Part shown: one piece after another, positions 44,824 to 54,093 of the stretch
Layout of the letters: every line of letters starts with the position of its first letter
Position numbering within the stretch: position 1 is the stretch's first letter
Assembly (NCBI RefSeq): GCF_000518645.1
Contig: NZ_JADZ01000004.1
Coordinates: 62,001-126,000 of the forward strand
DNA: 64,000 nucleotides
Source: Curvibacter gracilis ATCC BAA-807
Lineage (GTDB): Bacteria > Pseudomonadota > Gammaproteobacteria > Burkholderiales > Burkholderiaceae_C
Direction of reading: 5' to 3'
Position numbers and translations under genes: made by a program
Notes under the pieces: generated by a model
The model's input: only the letters and a program-made list of their open reading frames with translations
What the model was told of the DNA's origin: nothing
The model's database searches: none

Positions 44824-45687
44824 ATGAAACAACGGATTCAGCTGCTGATCATCGATCCGCAAAACGACTTCTGCGACCTGCCGGAGAGCTGGCAGTTCTC
44901 AGCCCCAATGACGGAGCGCCGCGTCGGGCCGGCGTTGCCTGTTGCTGGCGCGCATGCCGACATGCAACGACTGGCCGCGTTGATCCGTGCCGGGAAAAGC
45001 GGTATCTCGGACATCATCGTGACGCTGGACTCTCACCACAGGGTCGATGTGGCGCACCCCCCGTTCTGGATGCAGGCGGATGGCTCACCTGTCGCCCCCT
45101 TTACCACGATCACAGCCCGCCAAGTTCGAGATGGCGTTTACCGCCCCCGCATGGCGGCTGCGCTGCCCCGTGTCATCCGCTACCTGGATGAACTGCAAGC
45201 GCAGGGCCGGTATACGTTGATGGTCTGGCCGATTCATTGTGAGATCGGCACCTGGGGGCACAACATCCATGCGGGTGTGCAGGCCGCCTGCAACCTGTGG
45301 GAGGAAGAGCAGCTCAGCATCGTCAGGCAGGTCTACAAAGGCGCCAATCCGTGGACCGAGCACTACAGCGCCCTGCAGGCCGAAGTGCCCGATCCGGACG
45401 ATCCGGAAACCTTGCTGAATCAGAAGCTGATCTGGCAACTGGATCAGGCCGATGTGCTCCTGATTGCCGGCGAAGCCAGCAGCCACTGCGTCAAGGCCAG
45501 CACCGAACACATGGTGGACAAGCTGCCCAGCCGGCAGTTGAGCAAGGTGGTCCTGCTCACCGACTGCATGAGCCCTGTGAGCGGCTTTGAACAGCAAGCG
45601 GCGGGATTTTTCGCCGCCATGGCTGCCCAAGGCGTGCATCTGGCCACCAGCGAGGAGGTCTTGCCTCGCTTGCTGGCCAATGCCTGA
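44824..45687 (+). CDS. cysteine hydrolase, nicotinamidase-like
   Basis: 287 residues of the isochorismatase/nicotinamidase fold. Catalytic Asp11 is in 'LLIIDPQNDFCDLP' and the nucleophile Cys222 in 'LIAGEASSHCVKAS'; Asp69 and His71/72 and His78 ('TLDSHHRVDVAHP') match the metal site of PncA. It is longer than PncA (about 210 residues) because of an insert around residues 85-180. As first gene of the NrtR operon it most likely converts nicotinamide to nicotinate for PncB. GGAGG lies 6 bp upstream of the ATG. Biochemical identity as nicotinamidase is inferred from motif and context. Confidence 0.85.
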   Translation: MKQRIQLLIIDPQNDFCDLPESWQFSAPMTERRVGPALPVAGAHADMQRLAALIRAGKSGISDIIVTLDSHHRVDVAHPPFWMQADGSPVAPFTTITARQVRDGVYRPRMAAALPRVIRYLDELQAQGRYTLMVWPIHCEIGTWGHNIHAGVQAACNLWEEEQLSIVRQVYKGANPWTEHYSALQAEVPDPDDPETLLNQKLIWQLDQADVLLIAGEASSHCVKASTEHMVDKLPSRQLSKVVLLTDCMSPVSGFEQQAAGFFAAMAAQGVHLATSEEVLPRLLANA

Positions 45688-45750
45688 CCGCCGCGCACGG
45701 GCCCAACCCTGGGCGACCGTGGAATCCGCACTCTCAATAGAAAGCCCCTC

Positions 45751-46938
45751 ATGAGCGCCGTCATCAGCAGTCTCCTGGAGACCGATCTCTACAAGTTCAC
45801 CATGTGGCAGGCCATGCTGCACAGGCACCCACAAACCCAGGCCGAATACACCTTTGTGTGCCGCAATGAGAGCGCCTTTGCACTGGCGGAGCTGGCGGAC
45901 GAGGTCAACGCTGAACTGGACCACCTTTGCAGCCTCAGCTTCAAGGCCGATGAGCTGGCCTACCTGGGCAGCCTGCGGTACATGAAGTCAGACTTCGTGG
46001 ACTTCATGCGGATCTTCCGCTTTCAGCGCGACTTCATCGAGGTCAAGACCCGGGGCCCCACACTCGAAATCGTGGCCCGGGGGCCGCAAGTCCATGTCAT
46101 GGGCTTCGAGATCTACGTGCTGGCCATTGTGAATGAGCTGTACTTCCGTCGTTTCGATGCCCCTTCAGCCCAGGCCGAAGGACGCCGCCGGCTGGCCGAC
46201 AAGATCAGACTGCTCAAGCAATTCGGCTCGGAGCCCACGCGCGCCAATCCTTTCGAGTTTTTTGACTTCGGCGTGCGCCGGCGCTTCAGTGGGGTCTGGC
46301 AGCGCGAGGTGGTCAGCCAGTTGAAGCAAAGCGTGCCGGAGTACTTCAAGGGCACATCGAACGTCCTCCTGGCCAAGGACCTGGGTCTGGTTGCCATCGG
46401 CACCATGGCGCACGAGTACCTGCAGACCTATCAAGCCCTGGGGGTGCGTTTGCGTGATTTTCAACGGGCTGCCCTGGAGGATTGGGTGCAGGAATACCGT
46501 GGAGACCTGGGCGTGGCCCTGACCGACGTCGTCGGCATGGACGCCTTCCTGGCGGATTTCGATCTCTATTTCGCCAAACTCTTCGACGGCCTTCGTCACG
46601 ACTCCGGTGACCCCATCGAGTGGGGCGAACGGGCGTTGGCTCACTATGCCAAGCTGCGCATCGATCCCCGCCCCAAGCGCCTGGTCTTTTCGGATGGGCT
46701 CGACGTGCCCACGGCTTTGCACATCTATCGCCACTTCGCTGACCGCATTCAGTTGGGCTTTGGCATCGGCACGAACCTCAGCAACGATGTCGGCCTCCAG
46801 CCGCTCAACATCGTGATGAAACTCACGCAAGCCAATGGCCAGTCGGTGGCCAAACTGTCCGACTCCCCGGGCAAGACCCTGTGTCGGAACGAAACCTTTC
46901 TGGCCTACCTGCGCCAGGTTTTCAATGTGAAAGGCTGA
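45751..46938 (+). CDS. pncB: nicotinate phosphoribosyltransferase
   Basis: 395 residues, the usual length of bacterial PncB. Opens with '[18 protein letters not shown]' and has the conserved '[12 protein letters not shown]', '[20 protein letters not shown]' followed by the phosphorylatable His ('AHEYLQ'), '[18 protein letters not shown]' and 'VFSDGLD'. It makes nicotinate mononucleotide from nicotinate and PRPP, the committed step of the Preiss-Handler pathway. Lies 63 bp after the nicotinamidase-like gene and 2 bp before nadE. Confidence 0.95.
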   Translation: MSAVISSLLETDLYKFTMWQAMLHRHPQTQAEYTFVCRNESAFALAELADEVNAELDHLCSLSFKADELAYLGSLRYMKSDFVDFMRIFRFQRDFIEVKTRGPTLEIVARGPQVHVMGFEIYVLAIVNELYFRRFDAPSAQAEGRRRLADKIRLLKQFGSEPTRANPFEFFDFGVRRRFSGVWQREVVSQLKQSVPEYFKGTSNVLLAKDLGLVAIGTMAHEYLQTYQALGVRLRDFQRAALEDWVQEYRGDLGVALTDVVGMDAFLADFDLYFAKLFDGLRHDSGDPIEWGERALAHYAKLRIDPRPKRLVFSDGLDVPTALHIYRHFADRIQLGFGIGTNLSNDVGLQPLNIVMKLTQANGQSVAKLSDSPGKTLCRNETFLAYLRQVFNVKG

Positions 46939-46940
46939 CC

Positions 46941-48641
46941 ATGCTGAAGATCACACTGGCTCAACTCAACCCGACGGTGGGTGATATCGACGGCAACGTG
47001 ACCCGCATGACCCAGGCCGCCCAACGGGCCTGGACGGATGGCTCCGACATGATCGTGTTCCCCGAGTTGTCGCTCACGGGTTACTACCCCGGCGACCTGC
47101 TCGACGATCCGGCCTTTCTCGAACGTGTTGCCCGGGGGTTGGAGGCGATCAAGCAGGCCTCGCGCCAGATCCGGCAACTGGTGTACGTGATCGGGGCCCC
47201 CATGCCGCGAAACGGCACCGGCAAGCGGCTGAGCAACGCCTTGCTGGCGATCCAGGCGGGCGAGGTCGTGCTGAGCTACAGCAAGCAGTTGCTACCGACC
47301 TACAACATCCTCGACGAGCGCCGTCACTTCGAGCCCGGCCCTGATGTGGCCCCCGTGCTGCGCGTGGGCCAGGCGCGCGTCGGCTTCATGGTATGTGAGG
47401 ATGGCTGGAACGACCACGGTCAGGACTACGAGGTCAACCCTTTCCAACGCATGAGCGACGCCGCGCCTGACCTGGTCGTGTCGATCAACGCCAGCCCATC
47501 CGACATCGGCAAGCGCGAACTGCGACAACAAGTGTTCGCCAAGGCCTGCAAACGCCACGGCCTGCCGCTGCTCTACGTCAACCAGGTGGGTGGCCAGGAC
47601 CAGATCGTGTTCGATGGTGCCTCGTTCGCGGTCGAACCCCAAGCCGGAGTGGTCTTCGAGGCCCGGCGCTTCGAGGAAGACATCACCACCTTGCGTTTTG
47701 AACAGGGCCGCTTTCTGACCCTGCAAGGCGAGCTTCCGCCCCGGGTCTTGCGCGAGGGCCTGAGCACCATGGCCTTCTATCGCGCGCAGATCGTGCTGGG
47801 CCTGCGCGACTACGCCCGCCGCTGCGGCTTCAAGCAAGCGGTGGTGGGCTCGTCGGGGGGCATCGACAGCGCGCTCACGCTGGCGCTCGCCGTAGACGCG
47901 CTGGGCGCTGCCAACGTCGCTGCAGTCACCATGCCGTCGCAGTATTCTTCGGCCGGCTCGGTCGATGACTCGGTCTCGCTGTGCCGCAACCTGGGGATCG
48001 AACTGTTCACCCACCCCATTATTGATACGGTGCGGGCCCACAGCCGGCAATACGAGGCCACCTACGGCCAGGGGCTGGCGGGCCTGGCCCTGGAGAACCT
48101 GCAGGCCCGCATCCGCGGAACCGTGTTGATGGCCCACTCGAACAGCTTCGGCCACCTGTTGCTCACCACGGGCAACAAATCCGAAATCTCGGTGGGCTAC
48201 TGCACGCTGTACGGCGACACCAATGGCGGCCTGGGCCTCATCGGCGACCTGTACAAGACAGAGGTGTTTGCGCTGGCAAGTCACATGAACGAGGTGAACG
48301 GGCACGGGCTCATCCCGCAGGCCATCATCGACAAAGAGCCCTCGGCCGAACTCGCACCGGGCCAAAAAGACTCCGACAGCCTGCCGCCTTACCCCGTGCT
48401 CGACCCCATCCTGAAGTACGTGGTGGAGGGCGAGCGCCTGGCGCCCCATGAGTACGAACAAGCCCGTACCCTGGTCGAAGGCCTTCGGCGTACCCGCGAA
48501 GGTGCCATGTTGATTGAACGCGTACGCCGGATGGTGGCCCGCAGCGAATACAAGCGGCGCCAGGCCCCACCCATCATCCGTGTGCGGGCCAAGGCCTTCG
48601 GCTCGGGTCGGCAGATGCCAATTGCCGCTCAACACCTGTGA
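46941..48641 (+). CDS. nadE: glutamine-dependent NAD+ synthetase
   Basis: 566 residues with two domains. The N-terminal glutaminase of the nitrilase fold has the triad Glu42 ('FPELSLTGYYP'), Lys115 ('SYSKQLLPTYN') and Cys152 ('FMVCEDGWN'). The C-terminal synthetase has the P-loop 'GSSGGIDSALTLALAVDALG' near residues 303-322 and 'GNKSEISVGYCTLYGD'. It amidates deamido-NAD with glutamine-derived ammonia. Starts 2 bp after the pncB stop, so the genes are tightly coupled. Confidence 0.96.
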   Translation: MLKITLAQLNPTVGDIDGNVTRMTQAAQRAWTDGSDMIVFPELSLTGYYPGDLLDDPAFLERVARGLEAIKQASRQIRQLVYVIGAPMPRNGTGKRLSNALLAIQAGEVVLSYSKQLLPTYNILDERRHFEPGPDVAPVLRVGQARVGFMVCEDGWNDHGQDYEVNPFQRMSDAAPDLVVSINASPSDIGKRELRQQVFAKACKRHGLPLLYVNQVGGQDQIVFDGASFAVEPQAGVVFEARRFEEDITTLRFEQGRFLTLQGELPPRVLREGLSTMAFYRAQIVLGLRDYARRCGFKQAVVGSSGGIDSALTLALAVDALGAANVAAVTMPSQYSSAGSVDDSVSLCRNLGIELFTHPIIDTVRAHSRQYEATYGQGLAGLALENLQARIRGTVLMAHSNSFGHLLLTTGNKSEISVGYCTLYGDTNGGLGLIGDLYKTEVFALASHMNEVNGHGLIPQAIIDKEPSAELAPGQKDSDSLPPYPVLDPILKYVVEGERLAPHEYEQARTLVEGLRRTREGAMLIERVRRMVARSEYKRRQAPPIIRVRAKAFGSGRQMPIAAQHL

Positions 48642-48666
48642 AACGAAGAGCCCCGGGAGGTGCCCT

Positions 48667-49734
48667 ATGACTCAAGCCCAAGACCTGGCCGTTCTCATCG
48701 GCCGATTCCAGCCCTTTCACCGGGGCCACCAGGCCTTGCTCCAGCTGGCGCTGGCGCAGGCGCGGCATGTGGCGGTGGTGATCGGTTCGGCCTTTCAGGC
48801 GCGCACGCCCAAAAACCCCTTCACCTGGCGTGAACGTGCCGACGTCATCCGGCTGACGCTCGGTGCAGCCGATCAAGAACGCGTCAGCTTCCTGCCGGTG
48901 CGCGATCACTACGATGAAGCCAGGTGGGTGCGCGACGTCCAGGCGGGCGTCCATGGCCTGGCTGAGGGGCTGTGCCCAGGCCATCGCGCCCGCATTGCCT
49001 TGGTCGGCCATGCCAAGGACGCGACAAGCGACTATCTGAACCACTTCGATGGCTGGGCCCTGATGGCAGCGCCTCGCCAGCATGCCGTTGACGGCACGCA
49101 CATCCGAGACGCCTACTTCGGCCACGCCGGCAAGCGGGTTGAAGCCACGTTGGCTGCACTGGCTGAGACCGTGCCCGACACCACGCTGGCTTTCTTGCAG
49201 GCCTGGGCCGCGCTGCCCCATTTCGCAGAGCTGGCGAAGGAGTGGGAGATGCTGCAGCGCTACAAGGCGGCTTGGGTCACCGCACCATACCCGCCTGTTT
49301 TCGTCACGGTGGATGCGGTTGTCAAATGCGCCAATCATGTGCTGCTCATCCAGCGGGCGCAGGCACCGGGTGCGGGCCTGTGGGCTCTGCCGGGCGGGTT
49401 CATCGAACAGCGCGAAACCACGTACCAGTCAGCCCTGCGCGAGCTGCGTGAAGAGACGCGACTGAGGCTGCTGGATTCCACCATGCAGCACGCGCTGAAA
49501 GCCCGTGCGGTGTTTGACCACCCCGACCGCAGCCAACGCGGTCGCACCATCACCCACGCCTTCTTCTTCGACCTGGGGGAGCGCGCCCTGCCTGAAGTGC
49601 AAGCCGACGACGATGCACAGGCCGCGACTTGGCTGAGCATGGCGCAATTGCCCGATCTGGAAGACCGCTTCCACGACGACCACTTCCACATACTGGATCA
49701 CTTCCTGGGTTTGACGCCTGTGCCAGCCGGCTGA
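48667..49734 (+). CDS. nadM: bifunctional NMN adenylyltransferase/Nudix hydrolase (NadM-Nudix)
   Basis: 355 residues. N-terminal archaeal-type NMNAT domain: 'VLIGRFQPFHRGHQALL' contains the nucleotide-binding H18-x-x-H21, and 'DGTHIRDAYFG' is the second motif. C-terminal Nudix hydrolase (from about residue 210) with a complete box 'GGFIEQRETTYQSALRELRE' followed by 'ETRLRL'. Similar fusions in Francisella and Synechocystis make NAD from NMN and hydrolyse ADP-ribose. With PncB and NadE it completes a nicotinamide-to-NAD route; ADP-ribose made or removed here is also the NrtR effector. 25 bp after nadE. Confidence 0.92.
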   Translation: MTQAQDLAVLIGRFQPFHRGHQALLQLALAQARHVAVVIGSAFQARTPKNPFTWRERADVIRLTLGAADQERVSFLPVRDHYDEARWVRDVQAGVHGLAEGLCPGHRARIALVGHAKDATSDYLNHFDGWALMAAPRQHAVDGTHIRDAYFGHAGKRVEATLAALAETVPDTTLAFLQAWAALPHFAELAKEWEMLQRYKAAWVTAPYPPVFVTVDAVVKCANHVLLIQRAQAPGAGLWALPGGFIEQRETTYQSALRELREETRLRLLDSTMQHALKARAVFDHPDRSQRGRTITHAFFFDLGERALPEVQADDDAQAATWLSMAQLPDLEDRFHDDHFHILDHFLGLTPVPAG

Positions 49735-49953
49735 GGGCTGTGCTCGGCTCGAACCCCTCAGACTGTTCGTTCCAGTCTGAGCCATACAGGCTTTTGCGCC
49801 CCGCGCTGTGGGACCGGATTGCCTTTGTCGAATGCCACCTGCCACCCCCCACATAAGCAAGCACACTTTTCTTCGTTTCCCGCCTGCGCGGGTGTTCCCA
49901 CAATGGGATCCACCTTCTCTTCTTTCTTGTCATCCCCTCACGGAGCCCGGAAT

Positions 49954-50595
49954 ATGAGCACCTTGCGCCTTGGCGATACCGCCCCCGATTTCACCCAGGA
50001 CTCCACCGCGGGGCCGATCCAGTTTCACAGCTGGGCTGGCGACTCGTGGGTGGTGCTGTTCTCGCACCCGGCCGATTTCACGCCGGTGTGCACCACCGAG
50101 CTGGGCAAGACGGCAGCCCTGTCGGGCGAGTTCGCCAAGCGTGGCGTGAAGCCCATCGCGGTGAGCGTGGACCCGCTGGACAAGCACCAGCAGTGGGTGG
50201 CCGACATCAACGACACCCAGAACACCACGGTCAACTTCCCCATCCTGGCCGATGCCGACCGCACGGTGGCCACGCTGTACGACATGATCCACCCCAACTC
50301 GCTGGCCAATGCCACGGTGCGCAGCGTGTTCATCATCGACCCCAAGAAGGTGATCCGCACCACGCTGACCTACCCGGCCAGCACGGGGCGCAACTTTGAC
50401 GAGATCCTGCGCGTGATCGATTCGCTGCAGCTGACCGACAGCCACAAGGTGGCCACACCCGCCAACTGGCGCGATGGCGACGATGTGGTGATCATCCCCA
50501 GCCTGCAAGACCCGGCCGAGATCGCCCAGCGCTTCCCGAAGGGCTTCAAGGCCGTGCGCCCCTACTTGCGCCTGACGCCGCAGCCCAACCGCTGA
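49954..50595 (+). CDS. 1-Cys peroxiredoxin (Prx6 type)
   Basis: 213 residues. Peroxidatic Cys46 lies in 'FSHPADFTPVCTTELGKTAA', the TPVCTTE form of the Prx6 group. The C-terminal part 'NWRDGDDVVIIPSLQDPAEI' and 'PKGFKAVRPYLRLTPQP' matches Prx6 and not 2-Cys AhpC. It reduces hydrogen and alkyl peroxides in the cytoplasm, with thiol reductant unknown. CGGAGC lies 9 bp before the ATG. A frame open for another 45 codons upstream is chance. The gene is monocistronic, bounded by a terminator at 50621. Confidence 0.94.
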   Translation: MSTLRLGDTAPDFTQDSTAGPIQFHSWAGDSWVVLFSHPADFTPVCTTELGKTAALSGEFAKRGVKPIAVSVDPLDKHQQWVADINDTQNTTVNFPILADADRTVATLYDMIHPNSLANATVRSVFIIDPKKVIRTTLTYPASTGRNFDEILRVIDSLQLTDSHKVATPANWRDGDDVVIIPSLQDPAEIAQRFPKGFKAVRPYLRLTPQPNR

Positions 50596-50620
50596 TGGAA
50601 GGTTTGTCAGCTCCCAATCA

Positions 50621-50649
50621 AAAGGGCGCCCCGTTGGGGCGCCCTTTTT
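50621..50649. terminator. strong intrinsic terminator, probably bidirectional
   Basis: AAAGGGCGCCCC-GTT-GGGGCGCCCTTT followed by further T residues, 26 bp after the peroxiredoxin stop. The A residues on the left give a T run on the minus strand too, so it also ends transcripts from the convergent operon at 50717. Confidence 0.95.
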
Positions 50650-50716
50650 GTTGACCTCAGGCCTGCAAGGCAACTGATCAGGTCCCCGGTGTTGTTCACC
50701 CCCGGGGGCCCGCCCT

Positions 50717-52324
50717 TTACTTGGGGTCTACCCAGGCGTCGGCCAGGTTGCCTTCCACGCCGTCGGCGGTCACCGAATGCTCGTGCACGCGCTGGTGGGC
50801 GATGGTGATGAACTCGGGCTGGAACAGGTTCAGGTCGGGCACGTCGCGGGCCACGGTGTCCTGGAAGTCTTTGAACAGCTTGACGCGGCGCACCGGGTCG
50901 TTCTCGATGGCGGCGTCTTCCAGCAGTTTGTCGACCACGGGGTTGTTGTAATGGGTGCCGTTCGAGAAGGGCACACCCTTGATGAAGTTCTTCGACCAGT
51001 ACAGGCGCTGCACGCCCACGGTGGGGTCGAACAGGTTGCTGGCGCCATTGGTGGTGAAGGCAAAGTCGCGCTCGGTGTAGATGCGCTTGATGAAGGACGA
51101 CGGGTCTTGGGCCCGCACCGTCACCGCGATGCCGATCCGGGCCAGCGCGGTGCGCAGGTAGTCTGCCAGGCGGGCGCCGTCGCTGGCGATGGGGTTGAAA
51201 TCCAGCGGCACGGCGAAGCGCACGCCGCCCGCGCCGCGCGGCAGGCCGGCGGCGTCTAGCAGGGCGTTGGCCTTTTTCAGGTCGTAGGGGTAGGGCGTGG
51301 GCGCCGGGTCGTGGTAGGCCTTCAGGCCCGGGGCGATGGGCGAATAGCTGACCTTGCCGTAACCGTAGTTGACCACCTTCAGGATCACGTTGCGGTCCAC
51401 CGCATGGGCCACGGCCTGGCGCACCTCGGGGCGTTTGAAGTACTCGTTGTCGAGGTTGAACTCGAGCCGGGTCACGTTGTGCGAGTAACTGTTGCCCTTG
51501 GTCTCGAAGCGCAAGGTCTTGAGCTGCTTGAGGCGTTCCAGGTCGGCCAGGGGCACCGGGGTGCGGTAGCCCAGATCGACCGTGTTGGTCTCGAAGGCCA
51601 CGCTGGCCGCGGCCGGGTCGTTGACCACCCGCACCACCAGTTGGTCGACGAAGGGCTTGGGCTTGTCCCAGTAATCGGCATTGCGCTCATACACGATGTG
51701 GCTGCCGCGCACCCACTCCTTGAAGCGGAACGGGCCGGTGCCGATGGGCGCCGTGTTGTTGGGGTTGCTGGCCGGGTCGGTGCCTTCGTAGATGTGGCGC
51801 GGCACGATCGGGGTTTCGGTGGCCACCAGGGCGCGGATCAGGTAGGGCGCGGGCTTGGACAGGCGCAGCACCACGGTGTGCTTGTCGGGCGTCTCGATCT
51901 CGCTGAGGTTGGCAAAGGTGTTGCGCCCGCGCGGATGGATCTTCTTGAGCAGCTCGATCGAATAGGCCACGTCGGCCGAGGTGAAGTCTTTGCCATCGTG
52001 CCACTTCACGCCCTGGCGCAGGGTGAAGGTGTAGCTCAGGCCGTCACGGCTGATCACCCACTTGGTGGCCAGCTGGGGTTGGGGGTTCACGTCGTAGTCG
52101 TACTTCAGCAGGCCCTCGGTCACCTTGGCGCTCACGCTGAGAATGGGCGTGGCCACGTTGTTGATGGTGACCAGCGAAGTGGGCTCACTGGGCAGCAGCA
52201 GGGTCAGCGTGCCCTCGTGCTGGGGCGGCGCGGCCTGGGCGCACAGCTGCAGGCTGAGCAGCAGGGCGGCAATGGCCGCGCGGGTGGCGGGCCGGGGAGT
52301 GCGGCGTGGGATGAAATGAGGCAT
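50717..52324 (-). CDS. peptide/nickel-type ABC binding protein next to hydantoinase genes
   Basis: 535 residues with signal peptide 'RAAIAALLLSLQLCAQA-AP'. Cluster C binding protein: 'TEGLLKYDYDVNPQPQLATK', 'LRQGVKWHDGKDFTSADVAY', 'ETPDKHTVVLRLSKPAPYLI', 'PIGTGPFRFKEWVRGSHIVY'. It follows the HyuB gene by 60 bp and ends just before the terminator at 50621, so no permease or ATPase genes follow. It may share the transporters encoded elsewhere, including those in this window. The ligand could be a hydantoin, oxoproline or peptide derivative cleaved by the HyuAB enzymes. Confidence 0.88.
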   Translation of the reverse strand: MPHFIPRRTPRPATRAAIAALLLSLQLCAQAAPPQHEGTLTLLLPSEPTSLVTINNVATPILSVSAKVTEGLLKYDYDVNPQPQLATKWVISRDGLSYTFTLRQGVKWHDGKDFTSADVAYSIELLKKIHPRGRNTFANLSEIETPDKHTVVLRLSKPAPYLIRALVATETPIVPRHIYEGTDPASNPNNTAPIGTGPFRFKEWVRGSHIVYERNADYWDKPKPFVDQLVVRVVNDPAAASVAFETNTVDLGYRTPVPLADLERLKQLKTLRFETKGNSYSHNVTRLEFNLDNEYFKRPEVRQAVAHAVDRNVILKVVNYGYGKVSYSPIAPGLKAYHDPAPTPYPYDLKKANALLDAAGLPRGAGGVRFAVPLDFNPIASDGARLADYLRTALARIGIAVTVRAQDPSSFIKRIYTERDFAFTTNGASNLFDPTVGVQRLYWSKNFIKGVPFSNGTHYNNPVVDKLLEDAAIENDPVRRVKLFKDFQDTVARDVPDLNLFQPEFITIAHQRVHEHSVTADGVEGNLADAWVDPK

Positions 52325-52383
52325 GGCAAGGTCCAGATGAAAAGGTGGGTGGAAGAGGCTGGCGTGCTGCGGCCGATAGGCCC

Positions 52384-54093
52384 TCAGACCGTCTTGGTGG
52401 GCGCCGTCTGTGGTGTTTGTGGTGTTGGCAGCTCGGGCCAGTGCGTGACCAGACCCTGGCGGATGTCGGCAGCCAGCTGCTCGGCCGGGCGTTGGGCTGG
52501 CTGGCCCAGGCCACCTCCGCCTGGCGTGCCCACGCGCAGCGTGTCGCCCGCGGGCACCACCTGGCGGCCCTTGGCGCGCAGGCGCTGGCCCGAGCCCAGG
52601 TGCAGCTCGCCGGCCGCGCCCGGCAGGCCGCCCAAGGCGCCAACGGCGGGGTGGTCCACGCGGTCGAAGGCGGCGGCAATCACCAGGGCGGCATCGTCTT
52701 GCGCGTGGCGCACCTCGATCAGCTGGCCCAGGCCGCCGCGCTGCTGGCCGCGCCCGCCCGAGTCGGGCCGGTACTCTTTGCGCAGGAAGCGGATCGGGGC
52801 CGAGCTTTCCAGGATCTCCAACGACACATTGCGCACCCCGCTGGGGTAGGCCGTGGCCGACAGGCCGTCCAGCCCGGGGCGTGCGCCGGTGCCGCCGGTG
52901 CTGAAGCTGATGGCGTTGAAGCGCGGCCCGCGCAGCAGGGCCGCGTTGTCGGCGGCGCTGGCGCCAGCCAGGCTGTCGCCCCCGGTGAGCTGCAGGTTCC
53001 ACAGCGACGAGGCCCCCTCGGCCGGCACCCGGTCTGGCCGGGCCTGGCGCAGCGCGCCAAACACCGCATCGGGCAGCAACTGGCCGATCACATGGCGCGC
53101 CGTGACGGCCGCCGGGTGCAGCGCGTTCAGGATCGAGCCCGGTGGCGCGCTGACGCGGATGGGCGCCAGCGAGCCGGCGTTGTTGGGCACGTCGGCCCCG
53201 ATCAGGCAGCGGATGCCGAACGAGGTGTAGGCATCGGTGTAGGCCTTGGGCACGTTGATGCCGCGCGCCACGCTGGGCGAGGTGCCGCTGTAATCCACCT
53301 CAATGCCCTGGTCATGCAGCGTGACGGCCACCTGCAGGGTGATGGGTGCGTCGTAGCCGTCCGACACCAGGGTGTTGTGCCAGGTGCCGTGCGGCCAGTC
53401 GCGCAGGGCCACCTGCATGGCGTGGGCCGAGCGGCGGATCAGGTCTTCGCCCAGGCCCTGCAGGTCGTCCAGGCGGAACTCGCGCAGCAGGGCGCGCAGC
53501 CGGCGCCCGCCCACCTCGTTGCAGGCCACCAGGGCAAACAGGTCGCCCTCGACCTGCTCGGGGTCGCGCACATTGGCGCGGATGATGGCGCGCACCGCAG
53601 GGTCGATCTCGCCCTGGCGGATGAACTTCAGGATGGGCAGGAACAGGCCCTCGTGGTAGATCTCCAGCCCGTCGGGGCTGGAGCCCAGGCCGCCGATGTC
53701 CACCACATGCAGGGTGGAAGCAAACAGCGCCAGCAGGCGGCCGCCCTCGAACACCGGCGTGACCATGGTCATGTCGAACAGGTGGCCCGTGCCCTTCCAG
53801 GGGTCGTTGGTCAGGTACACGTCGCCGTCCTGCATCTGCGCGGGCGGAAACGCGTGGATGAAGTGCTTCACCGCCTCGGCCATCGAGTTCACATGGCCGG
53901 GCGTGCCGGTGACGGCCTGGGCCACCATGCGCCCATCGGGCAGGAACACGCCGGCCGACAGGTCGCCGGCCTCACGCGTGGGGGTGCCGAAGGCGGTGTG
54001 GATCAGCACCTGGGCCTGTTCTTCGACCACCGAGAGCAGGCGGTTCCAGGCCAGTTGGTAGCGCAGGGTGTGCTGCGGGCTGGGTTGACTCAT
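52384..54093 (-). CDS. hydantoinase/oxoprolinase B-type subunit (HyuB, copy 1)
   Basis: 569 residues of the HyuB family, starting 'MSQPSPQHTLRYQLAWNRLL'. Family features include 'AFGTPTREAGDLSAGVFLPD', 'VNSMAEAVKHFIHAFPPAQM', 'DVYLTNDPWKGTGHLFDMTM' and the C-terminal Gly-rich 'DSGGRGQQRGGLGQLIEVRH'. With HyuA it forms an ATP-dependent amidohydrolase that opens hydantoins, 5-oxoproline or related cyclic amides. Overlaps copy 2 by ATGA. Protein and DNA are very similar to copy 2. Confidence 0.9.
   Translation of the reverse strand: MSQPSPQHTLRYQLAWNRLLSVVEEQAQVLIHTAFGTPTREAGDLSAGVFLPDGRMVAQAVTGTPGHVNSMAEAVKHFIHAFPPAQMQDGDVYLTNDPWKGTGHLFDMTMVTPVFEGGRLLALFASTLHVVDIGGLGSSPDGLEIYHEGLFLPILKFIRQGEIDPAVRAIIRANVRDPEQVEGDLFALVACNEVGGRRLRALLREFRLDDLQGLGEDLIRRSAHAMQVALRDWPHGTWHNTLVSDGYDAPITLQVAVTLHDQGIEVDYSGTSPSVARGINVPKAYTDAYTSFGIRCLIGADVPNNAGSLAPIRVSAPPGSILNALHPAAVTARHVIGQLLPDAVFGALRQARPDRVPAEGASSLWNLQLTGGDSLAGASAADNAALLRGPRFNAISFSTGGTGARPGLDGLSATAYPSGVRNVSLEILESSAPIRFLRKEYRPDSGGRGQQRGGLGQLIEVRHAQDDAALVIAAAFDRVDHPAVGALGGLPGAAGELHLGSGQRLRAKGRQVVPAGDTLRVGTPGGGGLGQPAQRPAEQLAADIRQGLVTHWPELPTPQTPQTAPTKTV

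Noticed and set aside
49735-49953. Possible RNA gene between nadM and the peroxiredoxin gene
   Set aside because: No tRNA-like cloverleaf or known structure could be drawn; likely just promoter and leader.
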